A stretch of 64,000 bases of DNA from an uncultured Sulfuricurvum sp. (GTDB lineage: Bacteria > Campylobacterota > Campylobacteria > Campylobacterales > Sulfurimonadaceae). The stretch is from NCBI GenBank assembly GCA_903844635.1, contig CAIMUF010000081.1, positions 1-64,000 on the forward strand. The letters are read 5' to 3'. Below the pieces are notes generated by a model. It did no database searches. It saw nothing but the letters and a program-made list of their open reading frames with translations, and was not told the origin of the DNA. The position numbers and the translations under genes are program-made. This document shows, one piece after another, positions 47,297 to 57,756 of this stretch. How positions within the stretch are numbered: position 1 is the first letter of the stretch; every line of letters starts with the position of its first letter.

Positions 47297-48760
47297 GTGT
47301 TATTTTCATTTTTATCCCATCTCTTTCCATCAAAATCTACTAAAATCAATGTTGATAGTAATGTACCTGAACAAGAAAAACAAATAGCGTCACAAAAAGT
47401 ACTTGAATCTTCCATCCTTGATGTGAATGGCACGCTGCTTAAAGATTTCACGCTCTTTCATCACAACACTTCATTCTTCATTGATTTATTAATTTTTTTA
47501 CCTCATTATGGTCTTTATCTAGGCGAAAAAATATCCTGGAAAAACGTAGATTTAAAAGGTGCGAGCGTTGAACGGTCTTCACGAAAAAGTAAAAAAACAT
47601 CTACAACACGCCTCGAAGCTACTGAAAAAATACTCCATCAAAAACTTGAAGATGTCTTATCTTTTGATTCCACCCAAATTGAGCGATTTTTTTGGATGGA
47701 ATATCTTAGTGAAGCAGAATTTGATGCCCTTGATCCTTCTTTTCATAAACTGTTGCCTAAAGAAAGGTTACTATTTTGTGATGATACTATTCAAAGTATT
47801 CAAAATAAACTTATGTCACTGGAAAGCTATCAAGAAATACCCTATTCAGAGTTAAAGGTAATCGGATCGCTTCGAGCACATACCTTATTGCTTCCAACAG
47901 CTACAGAGCCTTTTGGAGCCTTTCTAGACGATAATCAGCAAATATTTCTAGACTCTCCACTTACTCAAACTCCTCTTATTCTTGGAGGCGCATGTGCTAG
48001 TGGTAAAAGTACCGTTCTTGTCCGAAAAATACTTCAAATACTTCTTGAAGATTCCAATGCTAAAATCATGATTATTACCCCCACACTCCTTAACGGGGAA
48101 ACGCTTCGTCAAGAGCTCATTGCCTTGACTGATTTTGCCGTTGTGCACCTTGATTTTACACGAATTCAGTTTTTAAGTCCTAGTCAACTCTATACTCCTA
48201 TTGATACCAAGGAGTTTCCAAGTGACATGACTCATATTGTGTGTGATGATATACAACTGCTGGATATTGCCCCTTTTCTTGATAATACTACAAGTTTGAA
48301 AGGAAAATTTATTATTCTAAGCGGTTCTATACTCGAAGAAAATACCTTTCAACAAACGCTAACGCACATCTATCGAAATCCTTCTATACACTTCGTACAT
48401 TTTTCCCACACCAAAGGAGCACTCTATACCCTCCTGTCAGGATTGCGGAACCACTTGGATCTTCTTTCTACTTCTCCAGTTATGATTATTCTTCCCAATG
48501 AGGAACTTTTGGATGAATATAAAAATGCTATCGATGAATATTTGCATCTCGAGTCACGTATACTCAACACATCGTTTAGCTTACAATACAAAAGCCTTGA
48601 ATTTATCACACTATCAACCTTAGAGTTTATCAGTTCTTTTAGTGTTTCCCATTGCTATCTCATAAATCTTGATCCAAATAACCTTCTCTACCCTCTTGCA
48701 TTAAGCCGAGCATCAGAGAGCGTCACTATAATTTCTGAAGATCTTCACTCGTTATCTTAA
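47297..48760 (+). CDS. SF1 (UvrD-like) helicase-like P-loop protein with possible NERD-like N-terminal region
   Basis: Walker A LILGGACASGKST; Walker B HIVCDDIQLLD; motif VI-like LYPLALSRASESVTII; N-term FFIDLLIFLPHYGLYLGEKISWKN. GTG 47297 has GGAGAGGA eight bases upstream. Confidence 0.6.
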   Translation: MLFSFLSHLFPSKSTKINVDSNVPEQEKQIASQKVLESSILDVNGTLLKDFTLFHHNTSFFIDLLIFLPHYGLYLGEKISWKNVDLKGASVERSSRKSKKTSTTRLEATEKILHQKLEDVLSFDSTQIERFFWMEYLSEAEFDALDPSFHKLLPKERLLFCDDTIQSIQNKLMSLESYQEIPYSELKVIGSLRAHTLLLPTATEPFGAFLDDNQQIFLDSPLTQTPLILGGACASGKSTVLVRKILQILLEDSNAKIMIITPTLLNGETLRQELIALTDFAVVHLDFTRIQFLSPSQLYTPIDTKEFPSDMTHIVCDDIQLLDIAPFLDNTTSLKGKFIILSGSILEENTFQQTLTHIYRNPSIHFVHFSHTKGALYTLLSGLRNHLDLLSTSPVMIILPNEELLDEYKNAIDEYLHLESRILNTSFSLQYKSLEFITLSTLEFISSFSVSHCYLINLDPNNLLYPLALSRASESVTIISEDLHSLS

Positions 48761-48782
48761 ACATCATCTAAAAGGAATAACC

Positions 48783-49313
48783 ATGCGCCTCTTACTCTCT
48801 TTGTTGCTATCTTATAGCTTTGCACTCGCTGCTCATCCAACAGTCTTACTTCAAACAACTCAAGGTGATTTAACTCTTGAACTCTATGAAGATGTTGCTC
48901 CTCTTGCAGTTGAAAACTTCACAACACTCGTAAAAAACGGTTATTATAATGGTTTAACTTTTCACCGTATTATCAAAAATTTCATGGTTCAAGGTGGTGA
49001 TCCAACGGGGACTGGTGCAGGAGGAGAATCAATTTGGAAGAAACCGTTTAAAGATGAATTCAAATCAGGAGTTGTCTTTAATCAAGCTGGAGTCTTAGCA
49101 ATGGCTAATGCTGGACCTCGAACAAATGGAAGTCAGTTTTTTATCACAACAGCACCCACTCCATGGCTTAATGGCTACCACACTATTTTTGGTAAAGTCG
49201 TTAAAGGATCCGATACCTTAAACAAGCTCAATAACATTCAAACCAATGGTCAGCAAAATGGTGATCGACCAATTCAAACACAAAAAATAATCAAAGCCAC
49301 ATTGCTTCCCTAA
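48783..49313 (+). CDS. Cyclophilin-type peptidylprolyl isomerase (signal peptide)
   Basis: FTTLVKNGYYNGLTFHRIIKNFMVQGGDPTGTGAGGES...NGSQFFITTAPTPWLNGYHTIFGKV. Confidence 0.95.
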   Translation: MRLLLSLLLSYSFALAAHPTVLLQTTQGDLTLELYEDVAPLAVENFTTLVKNGYYNGLTFHRIIKNFMVQGGDPTGTGAGGESIWKKPFKDEFKSGVVFNQAGVLAMANAGPRTNGSQFFITTAPTPWLNGYHTIFGKVVKGSDTLNKLNNIQTNGQQNGDRPIQTQKIIKATLLP

Positions 49314-50150
49314 TTACTTAGGGAGTTTTGCCAACGAATCTAAAACACTTTTTTGTGTTCCTTGATCAAGTTTTTTATCATTGGACACAAACATATAAAA
49401 CTCAACTCGTCTATTTTTAGCTCGATTAACTTCGCTGTTATTGGTCGCGAGTGGTTTTGCTGCTCCAAATCCTGCACTTGAAATTCGTTCAGAACTTACA
49501 CCATTTTTAATCAATTCTCTTACTACTGTTGCTGCACGAGCACTGGATAAGTCCAAGTTATCTCTATATGCAGAACCTTTAGGAAGAGCTTGATTGTCGG
49601 TATAGCCCCGCACCGAGATCTCAGCCGTGGGAGGAAGTGTTTTGATAATATCTGCTACTCTTTTAACAAAACGATGTATCTCTTCATCGTCTAGCGTTGC
49701 ATTCGAACCTCTGAAGGGTATGGTTGCCGGCAGTTTAAGCAATGTCCCATCCATACTCTGATCCAATGCACCCTCACCCACCGAAACATTTTGCATCTGT
49801 TCATCTTCCGTACTGGTGGCTTCAGTTTTACCTTCACTTTGTGTTGGGTTATTCTCCAATACCGCTCCACCCTCTGCAACCGGCATTTTCCCACTGCTTT
49901 GCTCAGATGGCTTTTCAGGCGTCGCTGGATCCATAGGGAGTACAGGACTAATCTCTTGCGGGGCAGGCGCATAATCGTATATTTTTACAAATTCTTCTTT
50001 AACAGCACGCATTTTTTCTTTGTTTACCGAAGCAAGTGCGTATAAGGCAATAAATAATGCTAAAAGAAGACTGAAAAAGTCAGCCGTCGGAACTGCCCAC
50101 TTTTCCCCGGCAGCACATTCACACGGTTTACATTTTTTTTTCTTAGCCAT
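49314..50150 (-). CDS. motB: Flagellar motor protein MotB
   Basis: N-terminal TM with plug-type AVPTADFFSLLLALFIALYALASV; OmpA domain ISVRGYTDNQALPKG...NRAKNRRVEFYM. Confidence 0.93.
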   Translation of the reverse strand: MAKKKKCKPCECAAGEKWAVPTADFFSLLLALFIALYALASVNKEKMRAVKEEFVKIYDYAPAPQEISPVLPMDPATPEKPSEQSSGKMPVAEGGAVLENNPTQSEGKTEATSTEDEQMQNVSVGEGALDQSMDGTLLKLPATIPFRGSNATLDDEEIHRFVKRVADIIKTLPPTAEISVRGYTDNQALPKGSAYRDNLDLSSARAATVVRELIKNGVSSERISSAGFGAAKPLATNNSEVNRAKNRRVEFYMFVSNDKKLDQGTQKSVLDSLAKLPK

Positions 50151-50161
50151 TTAAATACTCA

Positions 50162-50932
50162 TTATGTAAATTGACTATGCTTCTCTTCCGCAGGGGAAAG
50201 GAAGTTGAGAAGCTTCGCTTCTAGTGTACGCGGATTATCGCCATGAACGATTCCAATAATTCCCTCAAGCATCACTTTTTGTTCTTTGACGATGTGATGC
50301 GCTTTTGCTTTCATCTTATTACCCATCGGTCCGATCAAAACATACGCCCCGAAAATACCGGTAACCGTTGCGGTAAACGCACCCGCAATACCCTCTGCCA
50401 TTTCAGCAGGATTATCCAGTTTTTGAAGCGCAAGAATCAGACCCAAAACGGCCCCAACAAGACCCATAACCGGGGACGTTTCGCCTGCTAGAATCCAATA
50501 GTGAGCGCATCCATGCCAATAATGTTCTGTCTCTTCGATCACAGCTTCAAGTGTTTCAGAAATGGTATCAATCTCATTTCCATCAACTGCCATACTGAGA
50601 CCTTGTTTTAAAAACTCATTATCGAGTTCAGCCACTCTTTTTTCAAGTGATAAAAGACCATCACGACGTGCCATAAGGGCCAAATCAACTATTTCTTTGA
50701 TACGTTCTTCCAAATTGACAGGTGATTTTTTAAAATTCATCCCGACGTTCTTAAAAGCACCCTTGATGTATTCTGGATCGGTACTTACCATGGATGCCAA
50801 TAGCGTTGTCGGAATAATAATAATAAGGGAAGTAATATGAACGACATGAACGGGATTTCCCCCCTCCATCAAGTCCCCGATAGAAATAGTAGCCATAGCC
50901 CCTAATATCCCTAAAATCGTTGTCAAATCCAC
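50162..50932 (-). CDS. motA: Flagellar motor protein MotA
   Basis: MDLTTILGILGAMATISIGDLMEGG...SPVMGLVGAVLGLILALQKLDNPAEMAEGIAGAFTATVTGIFGAYV. Confidence 0.95.
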   Translation of the reverse strand: MDLTTILGILGAMATISIGDLMEGGNPVHVVHITSLIIIIPTTLLASMVSTDPEYIKGAFKNVGMNFKKSPVNLEERIKEIVDLALMARRDGLLSLEKRVAELDNEFLKQGLSMAVDGNEIDTISETLEAVIEETEHYWHGCAHYWILAGETSPVMGLVGAVLGLILALQKLDNPAEMAEGIAGAFTATVTGIFGAYVLIGPMGNKMKAKAHHIVKEQKVMLEGIIGIVHGDNPRTLEAKLLNFLSPAEEKHSQFT

Positions 50933-51018
50933 AGGAACTCCTTCTCCACTAGACTAATTTATTTTTAATTATCTCTATAACTCATAATTAGTCGATTGTA
51001 CCTTGTTTTTGCTGAAAA

Positions 51019-52185
51019 TTATGATTTTTTCTCATTATAAGGATAGAAAAAATTGTAAAGAATTTTGATAAGAATCATCAGAAAAATACCGCTTCCCATA
51101 CTCGCAACAATAAAAGCATTGTATTCTTCATGAGAAATAGCATGCGCGCTGTATCCCAGTGTCGCAATTGCTACGGTAAACGTTAACGGCATTGAGTCGC
51201 TTAGTGAAAAAAGTATTGTATTTTTAAGTCCTAAGTAGCCACTGTATGCGACGAAAGAACTCAACAATCGAATACCGATAATAGCACTGGCAATAAAGAG
51301 TGCTGCCATCAAAATTTTAGTATCAGTAAATGCCTCAAGCGCCAACGTAGATCCGACGTGAATAAAAAAGATCGGAACTAAAAATCCAAAACCAAAAGAA
51401 GAGAGCTTTTCAGGAAGTTCTTTTTTATGCTTAAAATAGGTTGCCACGAAAGTCCCTGCCAAGAAAGCTCCTAAAACCACATCGATTTTAAGATAAAGCA
51501 TCACAGCAACCATCATAAACATAAGCGACATGGAAAAACGTACATCCTGATCTTTTCCATCATCATGAGGCATTATCAATGTTTTAAGACCTGGATACCA
51601 CCAAAAAAGGATTCTAATCCCCTTGAAGAAAAGGACAAATCCGATCATAAATGCAAACAATCCCCCTAGCGTAAAAGCGAATTCACGGTTATACCCGTAT
51701 TCAAGCCCGCCGCTGAGTATCGTCAGAGCCATAATACTCACAAGTTCACCGATAATTCCAATATTGAGTGCCAATGCAAGCCATGGCTGATTTTTACCGT
51801 ATTCTTTGACCAATGCCATCAACATACCCAGTGAAAAAATCGGAAAAGTAACCAAATAAACAGCACTCAAATCAAAATATAAAAATAAAGCCAGTGAGCA
51901 CCCGTACAGCATCGCAAAATAGATGATAGTTCGGCGCAAGAGAGATGATTTTGCAAATCCAAATTCTTTAAGATTGACTTCCATTCCCGCCAAGAACATC
52001 AAATATAAAAATCCTACTTTTGCAATAATTTTAAAGAGTTCATTTTCAACCAGAAGCCCAAAATATGCCGCTACACTTCCTAGCAATATTTCAACGACCA
52101 CTACCGGAATTTTTGTGACTCTCGATAAGAAAGGTGAGAACATTACGAGAAGCGATAAGGTAATAATAACAACCGTTGTACTCAT
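51019..52185 (-). CDS. CPA2-type cation:proton antiporter
   Basis: Multi-TM; PFLSRVTKIPVVVVEILLGSVAAYFGL ... FLYLMFLAGMEVNLKEF. Confidence 0.85.
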   Translation of the reverse strand: MSTTVVIITLSLLVMFSPFLSRVTKIPVVVVEILLGSVAAYFGLLVENELFKIIAKVGFLYLMFLAGMEVNLKEFGFAKSSLLRRTIIYFAMLYGCSLALFLYFDLSAVYLVTFPIFSLGMLMALVKEYGKNQPWLALALNIGIIGELVSIMALTILSGGLEYGYNREFAFTLGGLFAFMIGFVLFFKGIRILFWWYPGLKTLIMPHDDGKDQDVRFSMSLMFMMVAVMLYLKIDVVLGAFLAGTFVATYFKHKKELPEKLSSFGFGFLVPIFFIHVGSTLALEAFTDTKILMAALFIASAIIGIRLLSSFVAYSGYLGLKNTILFSLSDSMPLTFTVAIATLGYSAHAISHEEYNAFIVASMGSGIFLMILIKILYNFFYPYNEKKS

Positions 52186-52189
52186 ACCA

Positions 52190-53329
52190 CTAACCTCTCA
52201 ACTCTTGCCATAAAGCGATGGCTTGAATATGCTCTTTTACATCATGAACGCGAACTATCGAGGCGCCTTCTTCAATCGCTTTAAGATGGATTGCCAACGT
52301 TCCGCCAAGACGATTTTCACTGCTTGAGGGTGAAATAGAGTCAATCATTGATTTACGGCTTGCACCTACCAACAACGGTTTACCAAAAGCCAAAAAATGT
52401 TTTTGATGACGTATCAGCTCCAAATTGTCATCCAAACGTTTTCCAAAACCGATACCGCAGTCTAAAATCACATCAGAAATTCCAAATTTATTTGCTTTTT
52501 CCAAACGTTCAACAAAGAAATTCTCAACTTCATGAAGTATGGAAGTAGTTTGCGGATTACTTTGCATATCATGTGGAGCCCCCAGTGCATGCATAAGAAC
52601 TACCGTAGCCTTGTGTGAACCGCAAAGTCCTGCAACCTCATCATTTGCAAGCCCTGTAATATCATTGATAATATTAAACCCTCTCTCGAGCGCATACGCA
52701 ATCACTTTTGGAGTATAACTGTCCAAACTCAAACGAATTCTTTCATACGTTTTTTCATAGTAAAGCAGATCAATAATCGGTTTTACTCGTGCCAATTCTT
52801 CTTCAACACTGACACCAACACTTCCTGGACGGCTTGAAACTCCTCCGATATCGATAATGTCCGCACCCTGAACTATCATCTCTTCGATTTTTTCTATCGC
52901 ACATGACTCTTGAAATCGGCTTAAAGGATAAAAGCTGTCATCATTGGCATTGATAATACCCATAACCTGGATTTTTTGAGGGAAATGAAGTCCACAAAAA
53001 CGGGCTAACTCCTGTGATACGATTTTTAAACCAAAGGGCTGAGCTTTTTCTTTTTGTACCAATTCTTTAAGTTGTCTCTCATTGGCAATTAACAGGGCAT
53101 CTACAAAAGGTGTTGATGCGGTTACCGTCCCTTTGGGAACGGCTAAATCTGCACCAATGCTCAAAGCATCTTGCTTGAGGATATTGGCAGCTCCTACATG
53201 TAAATTCTTGATAGAAATAAGATGAATTTGCCCTTTGTCACTCAAAATAAACACCCCTCCACCATCAACACCAAGCTCTTTAAGAGCGTTTTTAAGATTA
53301 AAGGAAGAAGAGAGATGTTCAACGTGCAC
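52190..53329 (-). CDS. folP: Dihydropteroate synthase (with N-terminal extension)
   Basis: VMGIINANDDSFYPLSRF; GADIIDIGGVSSRPGS; NIINDITGLAN; KPLLVGASRKSMI. Confidence 0.93.
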   Translation of the reverse strand: MHVEHLSSSFNLKNALKELGVDGGGVFILSDKGQIHLISIKNLHVGAANILKQDALSIGADLAVPKGTVTASTPFVDALLIANERQLKELVQKEKAQPFGLKIVSQELARFCGLHFPQKIQVMGIINANDDSFYPLSRFQESCAIEKIEEMIVQGADIIDIGGVSSRPGSVGVSVEEELARVKPIIDLLYYEKTYERIRLSLDSYTPKVIAYALERGFNIINDITGLANDEVAGLCGSHKATVVLMHALGAPHDMQSNPQTTSILHEVENFFVERLEKANKFGISDVILDCGIGFGKRLDDNLELIRHQKHFLAFGKPLLVGASRKSMIDSISPSSSENRLGGTLAIHLKAIEEGASIVRVHDVKEHIQAIALWQELRG

Positions 53330-53942
53330 GTTTGGCTTCTTTGAGAAAATTCATCAGTACCATAATCAAGATACTTTGTGTCCGTCCATTAAGCTCGATG
53401 AGTCGAAATGCTTTTTCAAATGCTTCTATCTGGACTACGGATAAACTATACTGCTCTTGATAGACGGCATGATGAAACAAGTTTTCAATCAACTCTTTTG
53501 CTTCATGTTTTTTGAGTTTATCGTGCTCTTTTACCCATCTAAACATTTCTGAAATATCCAATTGGCGTAATACCAAAGAAATGGGCTCATGTTTTTTACC
53601 CTCTTGCTCAACTTGCAGAGACATTCGAGAGCGAACGGTTGGTAAAAATGTACTTTTATTGGGAGCCATTAAAATAAAGACAATATTTCTAGGAGGTTCT
53701 TCTAAAATTTTCAGCAAAGCATTTTGGGCAGGAATCGTGAAGCTTTTTGCTCCAAGAATGAGAGTTTTAGTATTTTCTTCACTTCTATACGCTTCCGCTA
53801 TCACTTCTTTAGCGTCTTCGATTTTAAAATCTTCACAGATGAAACGGACACTTCGCAAAGGCAATAATGTGTGTTCGATTTCCAGTGATTTTTCTTCAAA
53901 TCGCTCCGTGATAACGATTCCTCCTCGCTCAAGCGTGAACAT
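53319..53942 (-). CDS. holB: DNA polymerase III delta prime-like subunit
   Basis: KSFTIPAQNALLKILEEPPRNIVFILMAPNKSTFLPTVRSR. Confidence 0.88.
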   Translation of the reverse strand: MFTLERGGIVITERFEEKSLEIEHTLLPLRSVRFICEDFKIEDAKEVIAEAYRSEENTKTLILGAKSFTIPAQNALLKILEEPPRNIVFILMAPNKSTFLPTVRSRMSLQVEQEGKKHEPISLVLRQLDISEMFRWVKEHDKLKKHEAKELIENLFHHAVYQEQYSLSVVQIEAFEKAFRLIELNGRTQSILIMVLMNFLKEAKRAR

Positions 53943-54480
53943 CTATCTCCCCAAATAATACACTGGCTAATGTACGGTCGAGAAGCCGATAAAGCTGAAG
54001 AAGCTTGATGTCAATATGAGAATCATACGATCTAAGCAACAAAGCATTGGGATAATTTTCATCCATCATCCAAATAAAAGCACCATTGGAGCGCTTAACA
54101 ATATCAGCACGACGTTCATCGCCCCCTTTTCCAATGTACCAAAAGAAATATTTTCCATTATACGAGAGATCCAGCATATCGTTGAGCATATCGATCGATT
54201 CAGCGTCTCGCATCAGATTTAAATGAGGATGAAGTGCCTCTAAAGCGACGATGGGTATCATAGGACGTTCTTTGGTGCGCTTATTGATTGATTCAGTAAT
54301 ATAGTGCGAAAACCATCGTCGTTCATGATCGGTTACAACAACAATGGTATGTCCTTGCATGATCTGATCCATGACATTCACAATTTGCGGAATCCATTCA
54401 TAGCGTTGTTCTTCAAACCAGCTCATGGATGCTCCCTCTGCGCGTATCGCATCGAGAGTCCACTGGTCAAATTGACGCAT
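53929..54480 (-). CDS. hobA: HobA-type DnaA-associating replication initiation factor
   Basis: MRQFDQWTLDAIRAEGASMSWFEEQRYEW; located between lysC and holB as in H. pylori HP1229-HP1231. Confidence 0.85.
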   Translation of the reverse strand: MRQFDQWTLDAIRAEGASMSWFEEQRYEWIPQIVNVMDQIMQGHTIVVVTDHERRWFSHYITESINKRTKERPMIPIVALEALHPHLNLMRDAESIDMLNDMLDLSYNGKYFFWYIGKGGDERRADIVKRSNGAFIWMMDENYPNALLLRSYDSHIDIKLLQLYRLLDRTLASVLFGEIDVHA

Positions 54481-55691
54481 TACTGATCCAACGAATAGGC
54501 ACTGTGAAGTGAGCGAACCGAAAGTTCCGCGTATTTTTCAGCAACGACCATCGAGACTTTGATCTCAGAGGTTGAAATCATCATGATATTGATATTTTCT
54601 CGCGCCATCGTTTGAAATGCTTTTGCCGCAACTCCCGTGTGCGATTTCATCCCCACACCGACGATGGATACTTTACAAATATTCTCATCGTAGCTTGATT
54701 CACTAATCTCACCTTCACCCACAAATTGTTCGACTATATTTTTGGCATCCAGTAGTTCTGTTTTAGGAACCGTAAAATCAAGACTGGTTTTTCCATCATG
54801 TCCCAGTGTTTGAATAATCATATCGATGTTCACACTGTTGTCTGCCAAACGGGTAAAAATATCCGACGCGATTCCCGGACGGTCGATAACACCGCTCAAC
54901 GATACACGAGCTTGATTTTTATCCAGCGCAATGCCGCTAACAAGAGGTTTTTCCATAATATTTTCTTCCTTTGTGATAAGTGTCCCTTCCGCATCAGTGA
55001 AACTAGAGCGGGTTACGAGGTTGACATTGAGTTTTTTTGCGAGCTCGACCGAACGGTTTTGAAGGACTTTAGCCCCAAGTGATGCGAGTTCTAACATCTC
55101 GTCATAACTAATTTTATCCATCTTTTTGGCTTTTGGCTCGATGCGCGGATCCGTAGTATAAATCCCATCAACATCCGTATATATCTCACATAAATCCGCT
55201 TTGAGAGCCCCGGCAAGGGCTACTGCCGAGAGATCCGATCCGCCACGCCCCAATGTCGTTACTTGACCATCTTCGCTTACTCCTTGAAATCCTGCGACAA
55301 CGACAACCTTGCCCAGAGCAAGCTGCTCGCGCATCAATGAGGGATCAATACTCTCAATGCGTGCTTTCGTATGAACATTATCCGTTACGATACCTGCACG
55401 ACGTCCACTCATGGAGACTGCTGGATGTCCCAATGCATTAAGAGCGATCGAAAGCAATGCTGCCGTTACTCGCTCGCCTGAGCTTAAAAGCATATCCACT
55501 TCACTTCGTTCAGGAGTAGCGGTATAATGCTCAGCATACGCGATCAGCTTATTCGTCTCACCGCTCATAGCTGACACTACGGCAACGACTTGGTGACCTT
55601 CTTTTAGTGTTTTGGCAACACGCATGGCAACATTTTGGATACGCTCCAAATCGCCAACACTCGTCCCGCCGAATTTTTGTACGATTACCAT
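54480..55691 (-). CDS. lysC: Aspartate kinase
   Basis: MVIVQKFGGTSVGDLERI; TLGRGGSDLSAVALA; C-terminal ACT domains. Confidence 0.96.
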   Translation of the reverse strand: MVIVQKFGGTSVGDLERIQNVAMRVAKTLKEGHQVVAVVSAMSGETNKLIAYAEHYTATPERSEVDMLLSSGERVTAALLSIALNALGHPAVSMSGRRAGIVTDNVHTKARIESIDPSLMREQLALGKVVVVAGFQGVSEDGQVTTLGRGGSDLSAVALAGALKADLCEIYTDVDGIYTTDPRIEPKAKKMDKISYDEMLELASLGAKVLQNRSVELAKKLNVNLVTRSSFTDAEGTLITKEENIMEKPLVSGIALDKNQARVSLSGVIDRPGIASDIFTRLADNSVNIDMIIQTLGHDGKTSLDFTVPKTELLDAKNIVEQFVGEGEISESSYDENICKVSIVGVGMKSHTGVAAKAFQTMARENINIMMISTSEIKVSMVVAEKYAELSVRSLHSAYSLDQ

Positions 55692-56161
55692 TACAAATAT
55701 CCCTCCGCTTTAAAATGTAAAATTACTTGTTCATAAATCGGCTTTTTAAAATGAGCAATGTTTTCAAATAGTTCATCCATGCTGACAAAACGGTATTGTT
55801 TAAATTCTGGATGCTTGGTATCTAAATCAATTTTCGCTCCCTCTTTGAGACGTACGAGATAGTAACGTTGTTTTTGTCCCGCAAAAGGTGTCATTTTTGC
55901 CGCAACATGCGAAGGAAAATCATAGGCAATCCAGTCAGGATATTCCGCGATTATTTCAATTTTCTTGGTCCCTATTTCTTCTTTAAGTTCGCGAAAAAGA
56001 GCTTCTTCAGCCGATTCGCCCTCATCGATTCCCCCTTGAGGGAACTGCCAAACATTGTTCATATCATTACGTTCAGCAATAAAAATTTCTTTTTTATCAG
56101 GATACTCATGGGAAACGATTACCGCAGCAACATTAGGGCGATAAAATTTTGTTTGACTCAT
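55691..56161 (-). CDS. rppH: RNA pyrophosphohydrolase (Nudix)
   Basis: Nudix box GGIDEGESAEEALFRELKEEIG; FYRPNVAAVIVSHEYPDKKEIFIAERN. Confidence 0.93.
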   Translation of the reverse strand: MSQTKFYRPNVAAVIVSHEYPDKKEIFIAERNDMNNVWQFPQGGIDEGESAEEALFRELKEEIGTKKIEIIAEYPDWIAYDFPSHVAAKMTPFAGQKQRYYLVRLKEGAKIDLDTKHPEFKQYRFVSMDELFENIAHFKKPIYEQVILHFKAEGYL

Positions 56162-56233
56162 AATGGATGATCTTTTTGGTTAATTTTGTCGCGTATTGTA
56201 AACTATTCGCCATTAAAAATACTATAATCCCGT

Positions 56234-57295
56234 ATGCTTTTATACATTCATATCCCTTTTTGCGACAGCAAATGCTCTTATTGTGCCTTCAACTCCTACG
56301 TTGATAAATTTTCACAGCGTGAGCACTACATGCAGGCGCTTAGTGTTCAACTCGATTTCGAACTCAAACGTTTTGGCGTTAATCCTTCGTGTCTTATCAA
56401 AACCGTCTTTATCGGTGGAGGAACTCCCTCGACGGTCGATCCGAGTCTGTATGCTGAAATTTTTACTAGCATTCGTCCTTTTTTAGCACACGATGTCGAA
56501 ATCACCTCCGAAGCCAATCCCAACAGCGCAACTTTGGAATGGCTGGAAGGAATGTATGCACTTGGGGTCAATCGAATCAGCTTTGGGGTACAAAGTTTTA
56601 ATGATGAAAAACTCAAAACATTAGGACGTGCTCATAACACATCTCATGCACTCAATGCTATTCATAATGCTCAAAAAATTGGATTTAAACACCTGTCTGT
56701 TGATCTTATTTATGGAGTGGCAGGTGATACTAAAGAACTCTTGCAAAATGATATTACCCAAGCTTTTTCTCTTCCCATCGATCATATCAGCCTTTATTCC
56801 CTCACCATCGAAGAACATACTGCTTTTGAAAAAACTCCCGAAATTGCCCAAGAAGAATTGGCACTCACCGAATGGCTTTTTGAAAAAATAGCCTCGCATG
56901 GATTTGAGCAATACGAGATTTCGAACTTCGGTAAAAGTAAATCGATGCACAATCTCGGATACTGGGAGGGGGAAAACTACATCGGATTAGGTGCAGGTGC
57001 TGTTGGGTTTTTAGACAACTGCCGATTTTATCCTTCCGTGGATATTGACTATTACATTGAACATCCACTCGAAATCAATGAGGAATTCCTAGCTGAAAAA
57101 GCACTCTTGAGTGAAAAACTTTTTTTAGGATTTCGTAGCTGTGTTGGAGTAGATGAAACAATTCTCTCTAAAAATCAACTCAAAACCGCAAAACTGCTTT
57201 GTGATGAAAACATGCTGAAACATCACGATGGACGTTACTTTAACCCTAACTTTCTCCTTGCGGATGAAATTGCACTGCGAGTTGAAGGATATTAA
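56234..57295 (+). CDS. hemW: Radical SAM HemW (coproporphyrinogen III oxidase-like)
   Basis: LLYIHIPFCDSKCSYCAFNSY; VFIGGGTPSTVDPSLYAEIF. Confidence 0.92.
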   Translation: MLLYIHIPFCDSKCSYCAFNSYVDKFSQREHYMQALSVQLDFELKRFGVNPSCLIKTVFIGGGTPSTVDPSLYAEIFTSIRPFLAHDVEITSEANPNSATLEWLEGMYALGVNRISFGVQSFNDEKLKTLGRAHNTSHALNAIHNAQKIGFKHLSVDLIYGVAGDTKELLQNDITQAFSLPIDHISLYSLTIEEHTAFEKTPEIAQEELALTEWLFEKIASHGFEQYEISNFGKSKSMHNLGYWEGENYIGLGAGAVGFLDNCRFYPSVDIDYYIEHPLEINEEFLAEKALLSEKLFLGFRSCVGVDETILSKNQLKTAKLLCDENMLKHHDGRYFNPNFLLADEIALRVEGY

Positions 57296-57342
57296 ATCTT
57301 TTTTCGCTAAAATTGCCCTATCTTTAGCATTAGGCAAATAAT

Positions 57343-57756
57343 ATGTTTGGTATGGGTATCGGCGAAATTTTTCTTATCGCAATTATTGCAGTGTTATTTT
57401 TAGGTCCAGAGAAGCTCCCCTCGACCATGGTAGATATTGCTAAGTTTTTTCGTAGCGTAAAGGGTACGGTCAATTCAGCCCGCGCAACCATCGAAGAGGA
57501 AATGAATTTTTCTGAAATGAAACAAGAAGCTCTTAACTACAAAAAAGATCTTTTGGATGCGAGTTCAGAGCTGGAGCGAATGACCAATGTCACTGAAATT
57601 GGAAGTGAAGTTCAATCCATGAAAAATGATCTCAATTTAAACACTATTGTATCTCAAGCACCTTCGGCTCCAAAAGAAGCAGAAGTCATTACTTTTGCTC
57701 CCAAAGTAAAAGAAGTTCAACCTATTGATATAAAATCCCTCCAAGAGAATGCTTAA
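57343..57756 (+). CDS. tatB: Sec-independent translocase TatB
   Basis: MFGMGIGEIFLIAIIAVLFLGPEKLPSTMVDIAKFF; adjacent tatC. Confidence 0.92.
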   Translation: MFGMGIGEIFLIAIIAVLFLGPEKLPSTMVDIAKFFRSVKGTVNSARATIEEEMNFSEMKQEALNYKKDLLDASSELERMTNVTEIGSEVQSMKNDLNLNTIVSQAPSAPKEAEVITFAPKVKEVQPIDIKSLQENA

